Shown here: in pieces, positions 8,260-17,691 of the stretch
Layout: each line of letters opens with the position of its first letter
Numbering within the stretch: position 1 is the stretch's first letter
Origin: Paenibacillus sp. PvR098
GTDB taxonomy: Bacteria; Bacillota; Bacilli; Paenibacillales; NBRC-103111
Length of the DNA: 64,000 nucleotides
Direction: 5' to 3'
Assembly: GCF_017833255.1 (NCBI RefSeq)
Contig: NZ_JAFIBU010000001.1
Location: forward strand, 2,485,001 to 2,549,000
Notes under the pieces: generated by a model
What the model was told of the DNA's origin: nothing
Databases searched by the model: none
The model's input: only the letters and a program-made list of their open reading frames with translations
Program-made: the position numbers and the translations under genes

Positions 8260-11200
8260 TCATGATTGCAGTACTAAAAGCAACTTCTGAATCATTGATG
8301 ATTTTTGAACGAGCTCCTTAGTTTCTGCAATTGTCCGTTTGGCGTCATCTATATTCTGGAGCATCACTTGTTCGATCTCCGTAATGGTAAGATCTAATCG
8401 CCCCATTTGTTGCAGCTCTGCCTTCGCTCCCTCCGTCACTTCGGCAGCTTGCTTGGTTACGTTGTATACAGATTTAATAATATCTTGTCCATGTCTCGAT
8501 TGTTCTAATGTCGCGACCTTGATCTGATGGACCTGTTCGCGAGCATTATTAATTCCCTGAACGACCTCTTCAACGCTATGCGCCTGTTCTTTAGTTGCCT
8601 TGGCGATTATTTTTGCCCGCCTGGATACATTATCGGCCGCATAAACGATGTCTTTTCCATGCTCCGCTTGTTCGACGGTAGCAACATAAATTTGACGAAC
8701 CCGCTCACGGGCGTTAGCTATTCCCTCAATCATCTTTTCTACGCCTGCTGCTTGTTCTTTTGTAGCCTTTGTGACTGTCTCTATTTGGTTGGACACATTG
8801 TGAACCGCACTGACAATATATCGCCCATACTTCGCTTGCTCAGCGGTTGCCAATGCGATTTGACGAACTTGTTCTCGGGAATTGGAAACTCCTTGGATAA
8901 TTTCATCAACTCCGACAACCTGCGCTTTTGTGGATAAAGTTACCATATCCGCCTGAATTGTGACATTCTCTACCGCATTGATAATGTCTCGACCGTGTTT
9001 TGCCTGCTCAACTGTCGCCGCTGTAATTTGGCCGACCTGTTCACGGGCGTTTGTGACACCCTTAATGATCACGTTCATGGCCTGGACTTGCTCTTCTGTG
9101 CTCGCGGTGACCATTTCCGCCTGATTTGTTATGCTTTCTACAGCTAGGACAATACGCTCACCGTGTTTCGCCTGCTCCCCGGTAGCAATGGTAATTTGCC
9201 GCGTTTGTTCGCGGGTATTTATCACGCCCTTAATGACTTCTTTTACGTCCTGAGCTTGTGATTTGGTAGCTTGGGTCACCATTTCTGCTTGCTTAGTTAC
9301 GTTCTCTGCGGCTTTCACAATGTATCGGCCTTGTTTGGCCTGCTCTACGGTTGCAGATGTGATTTGACGGATTTGTTCGCGGGCATTGGCAACTCCTTTG
9401 ATGATATCTTCTACTCCAGCAGCCTGCTTTGTGGTCCCCTTTGTGACCATCTCCACCTGATTCGTTACATTTTCTACCGCTCTTACGATATGCTTGATTT
9501 GTTTTTTCTGTTCTACCATCGCTACAGTAACCTGACGAACTTTTTCCCGGGCGTTGACCACGTCTTTGATGATCTCTGTCACACCTTTAGCTTGTTCTTT
9601 GGTAGCGGACGTCACCATGTCAGCCTGTCCAGTTAATGCAACGACGCATTTAACGATTTCTTTGCTTGCTTTCGACTGCTGTTCGTTAGCGTTAGTTATC
9701 TGCCTAACTTCTCTAGTAATGATGTCTACCTCTGTATCTATGTTTTCAATTGCAACTCGAGCATCATCGGCTAGCCGCTTACTTTGCTCCACCTTGTCCG
9801 TACCTACTGCAATCACGTTAATAGCGTCACAGGTTTCGGATTGAATTGTCTTGATTAACTGAGTAATTTCCTTAGTTGCGTTCGAACTATATTGGGCCAA
9901 CTTTTGCATCTCGCCAGCAACCACGGCAAAACCTTTGCCATTTTCACCGGCTCTGGCCACTTGAACCGCAACGTTTAAAGCGAGCAAATTAGTCTGTTCC
10001 GCCATATAGTAAATCAGTTCGATAATACTATCCATTTGTCTGGAACTTTTACCCAGATTCGTCATGGCATCAGATGCCTGACGGATCACCTCCTCAATAT
10101 CCTTCATGCCGGATAAGGATTGCGTGATCGAATTTTGCCCGTTTTGCGCAGCGACTTGAATTTTTCTCGTCAACTCGTTCACATTGCCGACATTCTGTGC
10201 AACCTGCTCGATAGATGCCGTCATTTGTTGCACGGAAGCGGAGGTTTGCCATGCGGAATTCTGAAGCTGTTCTGCGTTACCTGCAACGCCTTTAATAGAT
10301 TTATCCATTTGTTCAATGGAGGCAGAAATTTTTTCCACGGAAATTGCCGTAACTTGACTATCACCTTCCACTTGTTGAACCGAAGCAGCCATTTCTTCGA
10401 TTTTGTCGGACATTTCTTTTGACGATGCCGTTAAGCTCGCGGCATTGTGGGCAACACCTTTAATGGATATTCCCATTTGTTCAATCGATACAGAGACTTG
10501 TTCCACGGAACTCGACGTACTATTGCTATTTCCAGCTACTTGTTGAATGCAAGCGACCATCTCTTGAATCGCATCCGAGGTTTCTTTAGCGGATGTAGAC
10601 ATGCTTTCGGCATTCTCGAGAACACCTTGGATTGACTCCCCCATTTGTTCGATAGATACCGATATTTCTTCCACCGACCGTGTGGTGCTTTGGCTATTTC
10701 CTGCTACTTGTTCAATGGATATTACCATTTCTTCAATAGCCACTGCAGTTTCTTGCGTAGAAGCAGTCAAGCTTTCCGCATTTACAGCTATTCCTTTGAG
10801 GGATTTGCCCATTTGTTCAATGGATATAGAGATTTCCTCGACCGATCCTTTAGTGCTTTCACTATTGCCGGCAACTTGATGGATGGAAGCAACCATTTCT
10901 TGAATAGCCAGAGATGTCTCTTGCGCAGATTCAGTTAAGCTTTGTGCGTTGTCGGCAACCCCTCTAATAGACTTCCCCATTTGTTCAATGGCAACTGAAA
11001 CTTGTTCTACGGATCCCGCTGTACTTTGACTGTTGCCTGCCACTTGCTGAATGGACGTCACCATTTCTTGTATAGCATCCGAAGTCTCGTTTGCAGATGA
11101 GTTAACGCTATCGGCATTTCCAGCAACACCTTTTATTAATTTCCCCATCGCTTCGATGGATACGGAGATTTGTTCAACGGACCCCGTTGTACTTTCACTG

Positions 11201-11679
11201 CTTTCCGCCACTTGTTCAATGGAAGCAACCATTTGATTGATTGCTGCAGCGGTTGCCGCTGCAGAAGCGGTAAGACCTTCCGCATTCCCGGCAACACCTT
11301 TAACGGATTCAGCCATATCCCCAATGGAAGCGGAAATTTTCTCTACGGATTTGGAGGTACTATCGCTGTTTCCTGCTACTTGTTGAATCGAAGCGACCAT
11401 TTCTTGAATAGCAGAGGCCGTTTCATCCGCTGACGAGGTTAAACTCGTTGCATTTCTGCTTACAGTCGCAATAGACTTAGATAATTCTTGTATGGTCTCG
11501 GAGGCAGATTCGAGCGCAGCCGCCTGATGCCCCGTTCCTTCCGAGATTTGTCCCGTAATACTGGATAGTTCCTTTAACTTTTGTTCCACAGATTTAGAAT
11601 TTTCGAACGCCTGATCGACATATTGGGACATGCCGGTATAATTCATAATTTTGCGAACAAGTTTTTGTTTCAAATTCAT
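8260..11679 (-). CDS. Giant soluble methyl-accepting chemotaxis-like protein with symmetric 56-residue repeats
   Basis: The protein has 1139 residues, no membrane segment and no sensory domain that I can see; an ATG is preceded by CCGGAGGAATC. The chemoreceptor hairpin tip is at residues ~560-590 ([20 protein letters not shown], then [15 protein letters not shown]), close to the consensus for binding CheA/CheW. On the N side, seven exact-length 56-residue units start at residues 87, 143, 199, 255, 311, 367 and 423 (typical core [16 protein letters not shown]), flanked by diverged copies. On the C side, units start at 711, 767, 823, 879, 935, 991 and 1047 (typical core AREQVRQI...ATVEQAKHG). 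Both arms are about 560 residues, so the antiparallel coiled coil stays in register (56 = 8 heptads). It is separated from the upstream operon by a terminator. The family usually has much shorter arms. Confidence 0.88.
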   Translation of the reverse strand: MNLKQKLVRKIMNYTGMSQYVDQAFENSKSVEQKLKELSSITGQISEGTGHQAAALESASETIQELSKSIATVSRNATSLTSSADETASAIQEMVASIQQVAGNSDSTSKSVEKISASIGDMAESVKGVAGNAEGLTASAAATAAAINQMVASIEQVAESSESTTGSVEQISVSIEAMGKLIKGVAGNADSVNSSANETSDAIQEMVTSIQQVAGNSQSTAGSVEQVSVAIEQMGKSIRGVADNAQSLTESAQETSLAIQEMVASIHQVAGNSESTKGSVEEISISIEQMGKSLKGIAVNAESLTASTQETAVAIEEMVISIEQVAGNSQSTTRSVEEISVSIEQMGESIQGVLENAESMSTSAKETSDAIQEMVACIQQVAGNSNSTSSSVEQVSVSIEQMGISIKGVAHNAASLTASSKEMSDKIEEMAASVQQVEGDSQVTAISVEKISASIEQMDKSIKGVAGNAEQLQNSAWQTSASVQQMTASIEQVAQNVGNVNELTRKIQVAAQNGQNSITQSLSGMKDIEEVIRQASDAMTNLGKSSRQMDSIIELIYYMAEQTNLLALNVAVQVARAGENGKGFAVVAGEMQKLAQYSSNATKEITQLIKTIQSETCDAINVIAVGTDKVEQSKRLADDARVAIENIDTEVDIITREVRQITNANEQQSKASKEIVKCVVALTGQADMVTSATKEQAKGVTEIIKDVVNAREKVRQVTVAMVEQKKQIKHIVRAVENVTNQVEMVTKGTTKQAAGVEDIIKGVANAREQIRQITSATVEQAKQGRYIVKAAENVTKQAEMVTQATKSQAQDVKEVIKGVINTREQTRQITIATGEQAKHGERIVLAVESITNQAEMVTASTEEQVQAMNVIIKGVTNAREQVGQITAATVEQAKHGRDIINAVENVTIQADMVTLSTKAQVVGVDEIIQGVSNSREQVRQIALATAEQAKYGRYIVSAVHNVSNQIETVTKATKEQAAGVEKMIEGIANARERVRQIYVATVEQAEHGKDIVYAADNVSRRAKIIAKATKEQAHSVEEVVQGINNAREQVHQIKVATLEQSRHGQDIIKSVYNVTKQAAEVTEGAKAELQQMGRLDLTITEIEQVMLQNIDDAKRTIAETKELVQKSSMIQKLLLVLQS
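8374..9549 (-). repeat. Seven tandem 168-bp (56-codon) units, C-arm of chemoreceptor
   Basis: Units begin with (A/T/S)RE(Q/K/R)..RQI at residues 711 through 1047, each exactly 56 codons apart. Their sequence is unrelated to the N-arm units, but period and copy number match them. Confidence 0.85.
10246..11421 (-). repeat. Seven tandem 168-bp (56-codon) units, N-arm of chemoreceptor
   Basis: Each unit encodes 56 residues with no insertions or deletions; the boundaries follow from conserved QEMVASI, GNS and [15 protein letters not shown] positions. Units are diverged at the DNA level, so they are not recent exact duplications. Confidence 0.85.
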
Positions 11680-12173
11680 GTATTGATTCCTCCGGTAATT
11701 GCACTATGAAACTAACTCCATTTTGGTTTCACCGGACATTTGGTCCAACCGAGAAGTATTATAATCTCCCTGCATCACTGAATAGTTAATCCGAATTTTC
11801 CGGAACTATTCTGCCATAGGAGTTCACCCAATACTTTTTAATTCGTGTCATTCCATAATGGTTTAGCATCTTTCGAAAATCATACTACTTTTTTTGCGAG
11901 TGGTAACCGCAAAACCGCTTTCGCTATACCGCAATTTTTTTGCGTGATCCATCACAGCTGAGAGGCACTAATTTATTGATATGACAGGCAGAAGATGGGT
12001 CCAACATTATTTTTAACGTGTGCTTCATGAGCATAATTGACATAAAAAAACAGCAGCCTAATTTGCAGCTGCCGTTCGATTATTACCTCCTGTTTTACAC
12101 CGCCGTCAACCACAGGGGGCGAATGTAAGGAGCAGAGTTGAAATTTAAGAGTACCGGTCAATCGCTTCTATAA
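11680..12173. other. Intergenic region upstream of the chemoreceptor
   Basis: No convincing gene is present. A TATAAT sequence on the minus strand (11758-11763) could be a -10 box, but the -35 is poor. Around 11889-11945 there is a palindromic stretch with (T)7GCG at both ends, a GGTAACC core and TGCGTGAT. Similar elements occur upstream of the folE operon (26880-26962). Near 12075-12135 an imperfect inverted repeat pairs a CTCCTTACA segment with TGTAAAACAGGAG, which may be a structured leader. A terminator lies at 12043-12073. Confidence 0.5.
12043..12073 (-). terminator. Terminator at the end of the folE-EAL operon
   Basis: On the minus strand GGCAGC pairs with GCTGCT and is followed by seven T residues. 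It lies about 100 bases beyond the small ORF and separates the operon from the chemoreceptor gene. Confidence 0.65.
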
Positions 12174-12302
12174 TTATCGATAAGGCGTTATCTCTAAATT
12201 AATAAATAGTAAGCTCAAATACTTTTGCTTTTCCTCCGCCTCCTGCCTTGACATAGGACCCAACAGTTTTTTTCCTTTGTAGGTTATATAATATTGTTCC
12301 AT
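12174..12302 (-). CDS. Small hypothetical protein (42 aa)
   Basis: An ATG at 12300-12302 is preceded by GAGAGGTGAG at good distance and opens a 42-residue frame beginning MEQYYITYKGKKLLGPMS, followed by a Glu/Lys-rich helix. It starts 27 bases after the EAL gene stop, so it is probably the last gene of the operon, just before the terminator. I do not recognise the family. The strong ribosome site and position are the only support. Confidence 0.45.
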   Translation of the reverse strand: MEQYYITYKGKKLLGPMSRQEAEEKQKYLSLLFINLEITPYR

Positions 12303-12329
12303 CTTTTCTCACCTCTCAATTCTGGCAGG

Positions 12330-13130
12330 TCAGAAAAGTGGGTAATCCAGCCGTATGCCATAATGTCTTGTATTTTCACAGAACATACGCTCTAATTCAT
12401 CCGCCGGAAGCGGCTTACTGAACAGATATCCTTGCGCCGCATTACATAAATGCTGTTTAAGAAAATCAAGGTGTTGCTTAGTTTCCACGCCTTCCGCTAT
12501 GACATTGAGACCCAAGCTATGAGCCATGGAAATAATCATCTTTACTATCTCGGCGTCTTTTATATGAACAGTGCAGTCATGTACAAAGGACTGATCAATC
12601 TTTAATGTATCAATAGGGAATTCTTTCAAATAGACAAGTGAGCTGTATCCTTTACCAAAATCATCTATACCTAGATAAACGCCAAACTCTTTCAACTTTT
12701 CCAAAATTGCAAGATCACGATCAACATCCATCTTGCGGCTTTCGGTAATTTCGAGCTGAAGATAACAGGGATCCAAACCCGTCTGCTCTAGTACCTTTTT
12801 TACTAGTTTGATTAAATTACTTTTTACGAATTGGCTGGGGGATAAGTTGACCGATACGACCATAGGATCATAACCCATGTCTTGCCAAGCCTTGTTCTGA
12901 GTACAAGCAGCGTCTAATATCCATTCCCCAAGAGGAACAATAAGACCTGTATCTTCGGCTAACGGGATAATATCCTGCGCTGATACCATCCCCCTCTCCG
13001 GATGCTTCCAACGGATTAACGCCTCGGTACCTACAATTCTTCCCGAACGGAGATCCACCTGCGGCTGATAAAACAATATCAACTCATTCCGTATTAGCGC
13101 CTTGCGCAGCTCCTTTTCCATTGTCAACAT
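12330..13130 (-). CDS. EAL-domain cyclic-di-GMP phosphodiesterase
   Basis: The protein has 266 residues, essentially a bare EAL domain. Catalytic features are present: EALIRW at residue 36, NLSPSQF, LEITES, DDFGKGYSSL, KIDQSF and AEGVET, so it should hydrolyse c-di-GMP to pGpG. The first residues (MEKELRKALIRNELILFYQPQV) are the usual linker that follows a GGDEF domain. The start overlaps the upstream PAS-GGDEF stop by seven bases in another frame. The two were probably one PAS-GGDEF-EAL gene split by a one-base change in AATCC, unless the overlap now allows coupled translation. No strong ribosome site precedes the ATG. With a c-di-GMP riboswitch in the operon leader, it could close a feedback loop. 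Confidence 0.85.
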   Translation of the reverse strand: MLTMEKELRKALIRNELILFYQPQVDLRSGRIVGTEALIRWKHPERGMVSAQDIIPLAEDTGLIVPLGEWILDAACTQNKAWQDMGYDPMVVSVNLSPSQFVKSNLIKLVKKVLEQTGLDPCYLQLEITESRKMDVDRDLAILEKLKEFGVYLGIDDFGKGYSSLVYLKEFPIDTLKIDQSFVHDCTVHIKDAEIVKMIISMAHSLGLNVIAEGVETKQHLDFLKQHLCNAAQGYLFSKPLPADELERMFCENTRHYGIRLDYPLF

Positions 13131-13999
13131 GGATTGATATTCATTCCCTCGCTATAGAATTGATAGTTATTCTCTCCCTCATCTAATGCTCGCCGCATCG
13201 CGTGTACAGCATTTGCTAATAAGTTTTCGCCTTGGTTCCCATCCATTGGGTACAAACTTATTCCGATACTCGGCAAAAACACGATTTTCGAATTTTCATG
13301 AAAAAAAGGCATCTGAAAATCTGTAATGATACGTTCAGCTAGTAGCTGTATTTGAAGAACATTCAACTTGGGCAGCAAAACAGCAAAATTGTCCCCATTG
13401 TACCGATATACAGTATCCATAGGAAAGTGCGATGTCAATCGTCTCGAAGCTGCAGCCATAACATCATCTGCCGGGTCACAAATATGCGGCACGTCCACTA
13501 TTTTAAAACGTTCTAAGTTAAGAATCATTACGGCAACATGATCGTTGTTACTTTTGGCATTCATAAGAAAATCATTCAGACGCTCTTTCAATTGTTTTTG
13601 ATTTGATGTTAAAATATCATTATAGGCGATAGTAGTTAGTTGCTGTTCTGCCCTTTTTCTGCCTGTAATATCTAGAAGAAACACTGTCAATCCTTGCTTT
13701 GATGAATGAACATGCACTGAATACCATTGATTGGTTAACTTGAGATAGGTATCATAGCGGACGGTCATCTGTTCATACATTGCTTCATGTAACTTTGTAG
13801 AACTTAAACTCCCGACTTCTTGCGGGAAAATATCCCATATTGGAGCATCTAAGATTTCTTTGGCAGTTTTACCAGTGATTAGTTCAGCTTCTTTGTTCCA
13901 GTAGGTGATTCGCCAATCCCTGTCTATTGCGATAAAACCATCTAATATTGTGTCGAGGATTGCAATTTTGTGATCTCTTAGAAGCATTTCATGGTTCAT
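13124..13999 (-). CDS. PAS plus degenerate GGDEF domain protein
   Basis: From the ATG at 13999 the protein has 291 residues; an earlier ATG at 14086 is possible but overlaps the STAS gene without a ribosome site. Residues ~10-120 are a PAS domain (DGFIAIDRDWRITYWNKEAE), possibly sensing a small ligand. The rest is a GGDEF fold in which the active motif reads RYNGDNFAVLL, i.e. NGDNF instead of GGDEF, so cyclase activity is unlikely and GTP binding or regulation of the EAL domain is more likely. The frame ends 13 codons after the GGDEF domain where an EAL domain normally follows; that domain lies in the next frame. It is a late gene of the riboswitch-led operon. Confidence 0.8.
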   Translation of the reverse strand: MNHEMLLRDHKIAILDTILDGFIAIDRDWRITYWNKEAELITGKTAKEILDAPIWDIFPQEVGSLSSTKLHEAMYEQMTVRYDTYLKLTNQWYSVHVHSSKQGLTVFLLDITGRKRAEQQLTTIAYNDILTSNQKQLKERLNDFLMNAKSNNDHVAVMILNLERFKIVDVPHICDPADDVMAAASRRLTSHFPMDTVYRYNGDNFAVLLPKLNVLQIQLLAERIITDFQMPFFHENSKIVFLPSIGISLYPMDGNQGENLLANAVHAMRRALDEGENNYQFYSEGMNINPC

Positions 14000-14075
14000 G
14001 ATTACACCAACTTTTCGTTTCGGTTGTGGTAATAAGCACTTACTCGATACGATTTGTTTTGGGATGCAGATCATG

Positions 14076-14420
14076 TTATAGATCAACAGAACCCCGGAAA
14101 TCAGCCAATACCTCGGGCCCTAATATTTCAGGCAGTTGTAGCAGAGCAAATATTTGCATCACTTCCGCACTTAGATTCACGATTACTACAGTATTACCTT
14201 GTGTTTGTATATTCTGAACAAGTGTAATCAGCAAACCAATGCCGGATGAATCCACAAAGAGAACTTTGGAAAAATCGATTTCAATTTCGCTGCTCGTTAG
14301 TAACGCTGGGGTTAGTTCCTCTTCAATCAACTCCGTGACGTCGATATCCATATCCCCTTCAAATACAACAATGGTTGTAGAATCTATATTTTCAATCGTA
14401 TATTTAAACAATTTAGACAC
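14076..14420 (-). CDS. STAS-domain anti-anti-sigma factor (second of two)
   Basis: The protein has 114 residues with a single STAS domain of the SpoIIAA/RsbV type. The phosphorylation loop reads FVDSSGIGLLITL (Ser58), so the switch residue is kept. The start is a GTG at 14420; a TTG nine bases downstream has better spacing from GGGAG and is an alternative. It would be phosphorylated by a serine kinase of the RsbW/RsbT type and dephosphorylated by a PP2C phosphatase, both encoded in the same operon. It lies between FapA and PAS-GGDEF, with ten bases or fewer to FapA. Confidence 0.87.
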   Translation of the reverse strand: MSKLFKYTIENIDSTTIVVFEGDMDIDVTELIEEELTPALLTSSEIEIDFSKVLFVDSSGIGLLITLVQNIQTQGNTVVIVNLSAEVMQIFALLQLPEILGPEVLADFRGSVDL

Positions 14421-14429
14421 TCCCTTTTA

Positions 14430-16505
14430 TTAAATTAGCAAATCTCCGTCTTCACTAAGCCGCGCAAAAATATGAGAAGATTGATCGGAAAATTTATGGA
14501 TTTTTGAACCGACTTGGATTACAACATCTTCCATAACCGAGTTTAACTTGATCGTTCCCTCTTTCGGAACCACAATCTTTGTTGGTACCCCACCCTTTGT
14601 TCCCGCCTCGCCAATCGTGACACTATGGGTTGCAAAAAATTCACCGCCACGGACATAACCTTCAACCTCGATGTCGCCGCCTGCGTGCAATTTTGAATTA
14701 TAAACTCCTTGTCCAATTACTGTAATATCACCACTGGAATAGATCTTGCTGTTATGCACAAAGCTGGCTTTGATAAAACAATTTGTATTTTCCGGATCTT
14801 CCTCGATACTTAGCAATAGAGCCTCCGCTTGTTTTGTCATTTGAACCAATTCTTGTACCGACCTGAAGGGAGAAGCATGGGGCATCATAAATCCCTTATA
14901 TATGTTTTCACCAAACTCTACCCATTTATGGTCTAAGATTTCGATACCGCTTTTGATGTTGTTTTTTAAGGCCATGGTTAAGGTTGGAACAGATTTAAAT
15001 TTCCCGTCACATAAGATTTTAATCAAGGGTCCCAATCCGGTCTGGGTAAAAGATGATACCTTAAATGCCGACACGCTGGAAAGTTGACTGATTGCTTCTA
15101 CCATTTGTTTCATTTGCGTGATCAGTTTTCCAAGAATTTGGTGAATCTCCGCGAGTAAAATGTTATTATTGCCCGCGGTAACTTCACTTGAAATGATATT
15201 ATTACGAATAATCACCGAGTCTCCCGCACTGATTTTCGCCATATTCACATTTTGATGGATCATCACACTGCCTTGTGCTTCCACCACCATTCCATCCTGG
15301 ACAGACCCGACGACTTCGACATCGCCTATGTAGTGCACATTTCCGTTATTTAGGTTGACATCGTTTGTAATCATCAATTTGGGAACTACTGAAATTTCAG
15401 CGAGGTTTCCTTTAACCTTGATCTTGGGTTGTCCCGCATCGGTCGCAACCACTTTAGTGCCTTCTTCTACTAAAACAACACCGTGCCCCTCTTTAACTGC
15501 GAGCGGGAAAACTTCCGGAGGGAGCACAGGGTCATTCGTGACCGTTTTACCCGGCGTTCCCGGAATAGGTTGATAAATAATTCCCAAAACTTGTCCGCGC
15601 TCGACCGAAGGGAACTCTTGAATTTCCCGATAATCGATCGTACCATCCGAACGCTCTTTCAATCCCCTTTTGATATCCACTTCAATCGCCGGTTTAAAAT
15701 ATCCGTTTTTACCCGGTGAAGGAGGCTCACCTTGCGCGATGATATAAGAACCCGCTTCATCATTCGTACAAGCCCGGACAATTTCGGAATAATTCACTCC
15801 ATATACGATTCCCAGGTCGCTAAGCTGTTCCATGACCCGATGGGCGTCAATAATCACTGGGATTTTCTTTTCCTCTATCTCCAACTGTATATAGTTGCTT
15901 GGCTCCTTGTCTTTCAATCTTCTATAAATGCGAGCGCCTGTAGACACTACCTTCAAGAAAGCTTCCATTTTATTTGCACTGACATTGATTTCCCACTGGG
16001 GCAGCTGCTCTCTGTCCTGAAGTTCCACTTCCATAATATCTTTTTCGCTTACAATAACCGTCTTTTCAATCAATTTTTCGTTTATAAAGAGTTTCATTCC
16101 TTCTCCAGGCATCACGAGAGGATATTTATCCGGCGCATCCCTGCAGTGAATATGACCGCCAGACACCCATACCATCCCAGACAAATCAGGTTCTGTTGCT
16201 TTAATATCTATATCGGTGACAGCACTGGCAGCTGCAAATTCCTCGATGTACATGGTGGATTGAAGCATTTTTTCCAGCTCAGATCCGGTAAAGGAAGTGT
16301 TCGAAGTAAGATCTTCATTTATCTTATTAACCGTTACCCTCACAACAGCAAGCTTCGAACCAAAACCTAAAATCCCTCTCGATTCGTTTTCAATAATCTC
16401 TATTTCTGCGTCTTCCAGCGCAGCTTCCAATAGATTTAGAGCGATAACGACAGCCTCTTTTACGGTTTTCCCTTTTGAAACAACACTTTTTCCCTTTGCT
16501 ATCAA
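14430..16505 (-). CDS. FapA/DUF342-family protein with Jag-N domain
   Basis: The protein has 691 residues from a TTG preceded by AAGGAGG. Residues 1-58 form a Jag N-terminal domain (SKGKTVKEAVVIALNLLEAA ... ESRGILGFGSK). The remainder is a FapA (DUF342, COG1315) protein with a glycine-rich right-handed beta-helix (for example DVEVVGSVQDGMVVEAQGSV and GDIEVEGYVRGGE) interrupted by a coiled coil near residues 450-560. FapA homologues act in polar or flagellar assembly and glucose-responsive control in some Gram-negatives; in Bacillota the role is open. Its place between a PP2C phosphatase and a STAS protein suggests it is a scaffold or output of the partner switch (inference). Confidence 0.82.
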   Translation of the reverse strand: MIAKGKSVVSKGKTVKEAVVIALNLLEAALEDAEIEIIENESRGILGFGSKLAVVRVTVNKINEDLTSNTSFTGSELEKMLQSTMYIEEFAAASAVTDIDIKATEPDLSGMVWVSGGHIHCRDAPDKYPLVMPGEGMKLFINEKLIEKTVIVSEKDIMEVELQDREQLPQWEINVSANKMEAFLKVVSTGARIYRRLKDKEPSNYIQLEIEEKKIPVIIDAHRVMEQLSDLGIVYGVNYSEIVRACTNDEAGSYIIAQGEPPSPGKNGYFKPAIEVDIKRGLKERSDGTIDYREIQEFPSVERGQVLGIIYQPIPGTPGKTVTNDPVLPPEVFPLAVKEGHGVVLVEEGTKVVATDAGQPKIKVKGNLAEISVVPKLMITNDVNLNNGNVHYIGDVEVVGSVQDGMVVEAQGSVMIHQNVNMAKISAGDSVIIRNNIISSEVTAGNNNILLAEIHQILGKLITQMKQMVEAISQLSSVSAFKVSSFTQTGLGPLIKILCDGKFKSVPTLTMALKNNIKSGIEILDHKWVEFGENIYKGFMMPHASPFRSVQELVQMTKQAEALLLSIEEDPENTNCFIKASFVHNSKIYSSGDITVIGQGVYNSKLHAGGDIEVEGYVRGGEFFATHSVTIGEAGTKGGVPTKIVVPKEGTIKLNSVMEDVVIQVGSKIHKFSDQSSHIFARLSEDGDLLI

Positions 16506-16552
16506 GTTAAGTGCGCCTCCTTACTATCTTTGGTTCGGAGCGTTAAAATCGA

Positions 16553-17350
16553 TTATCTTGCCGTAACTTTAAGTGTCACCATCGTTATATCATCTTTCTG
16601 CGGTAACCCCTCAGTAAAAACATTTATACTGTCAATCACGATTTGTTCAATGTCAGATGCCTTTTTATATCCATGTTCGATCAATAATTGGACAAGGCGT
16701 TCTATTTTAAACATTTGGCCTTGATTATTGCTGGCTTCCACGATTCCATCGGTGTAAAAAAACACAAGATCATCCTTTTGAAGCCGCAACTTCTCTTCCT
16801 TGTAATTCTGTCCCGGCAATCCGCCGAGCATAACACCTTTTAAGTCCGGTGGATCGATCGCACCGACACTGGCTCGAATGATAACCGGCAGGCTGTGGCC
16901 TGCGTTAGCATACATAAATATACCCTCGATTGGATCCCAATCCGCACAAAACACGGTTACAAATGACCCTAACGTCCTTAGGTCCTTGTATAAGGCCTTA
17001 TTCATGGCGGTGAGCGTCTCTCCCGGTCCTCTCGTTACTTCCGCCGCGCTGCGAAAGGCCCCGCGAGTCAAAATCATAAGCATCGCCGCAGGTATTCCTT
17101 TTCCCATTACATCTCCGATAATGATTCGAATTTTCCCGTCTGAAAGAGGGTAAAAATCAAAGTAATCTCCGCCGATCATACGTGCTGGAATCGAAATACC
17201 TGACACTTCGCCACTTGGTAATTCAAGCTTCCCCCCATTTAACAGCTTGGTTTGAATGTTGCGCGCAAGATGAATTTCCCGTTGCAGCGTTTTATTCATT
17301 TCAGTCGAGCCAATTTCCCCAAGAGATTGAAACTTATTTTCGCGAATCAT
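16553..17350 (-). CDS. PP2C-type (SpoIIE/RsbU) serine phosphatase
   Basis: The protein has 265 residues from the ATG at 17350 (AGGACGGTG upstream); a GTG at 17359 is an alternative. A short N-terminal helix (LQREIHLARNIQTKLL) is the usual linker of RsbU-type phosphatases. The catalytic domain shows the metal-binding motifs ARMIGGDYFDF, IGDVMGKGIPAAM, YANAGH, FYTDGIVEA and KDDITMVTLK. It lacks any sensory domain, so activity must be set by a partner. It is coupled to the upstream STAS gene and should dephosphorylate one or both STAS proteins. Confidence 0.9.
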   Translation of the reverse strand: MIRENKFQSLGEIGSTEMNKTLQREIHLARNIQTKLLNGGKLELPSGEVSGISIPARMIGGDYFDFYPLSDGKIRIIIGDVMGKGIPAAMLMILTRGAFRSAAEVTRGPGETLTAMNKALYKDLRTLGSFVTVFCADWDPIEGIFMYANAGHSLPVIIRASVGAIDPPDLKGVMLGGLPGQNYKEEKLRLQKDDLVFFYTDGIVEASNNQGQMFKIERLVQLLIEHGYKKASDIEQIVIDSINVFTEGLPQKDDITMVTLKVTAR

Positions 17351-17355
17351 GTAAA

Positions 17356-17667
17356 TCACCGTCCTCTTTTTTGCAGGGCCTCTATGATTCGAAAAACGCC
17401 AACGGTGTCAAATAACTCACCGACTGTTTCATTAAGACTTACGAACTCCACGACTATTCCTCGATCAACCGCTTTATAGATGATTGAGAGAATCGCGCCG
17501 ATACCCGTAGAATCAATAAATTCCAAAGCCGAAAAATCGACGACAATTTCCGTTATTTTCTCCGGAATCTCTACATTGAAATTATCGATAGTTGAATAAT
17601 CCATGAGACCGACAATCTTGATGTAAAAGATCGATCCTTTAGTTTCATACTGCGTTTCCAGCGACAT
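17356..17667 (-). CDS. STAS-domain anti-anti-sigma factor (first of two)
   Basis: A single STAS domain of 103 residues. The start chosen is the ATG at 17667, nine bases from AAGGAGG; an ATG six bases upstream is too close to the ribosome site. The switch serine is in FIDSTGIGAILSI. Its stop overlaps the phosphatase gene. Having two STAS proteins (this and 14076-14420) with one kinase and one phosphatase suggests two outputs or a hierarchical switch. Confidence 0.87.
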   Translation of the reverse strand: MSLETQYETKGSIFYIKIVGLMDYSTIDNFNVEIPEKITEIVVDFSALEFIDSTGIGAILSIIYKAVDRGIVVEFVSLNETVGELFDTVGVFRIIEALQKRGR

Positions 17668-17691
17668 ATCCATCAGCCTCCTTTTATTTCA

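Noticed and set aside
12000..12161. Minus-strand ORF of 62 residues at 11973-12161
   Set aside because: It crosses the terminator hairpin and lacks a ribosome site.
15732..16370. Plus-strand ORF of 212 residues
   Set aside because: Shadow of the FapA gene, no recognisable motifs.
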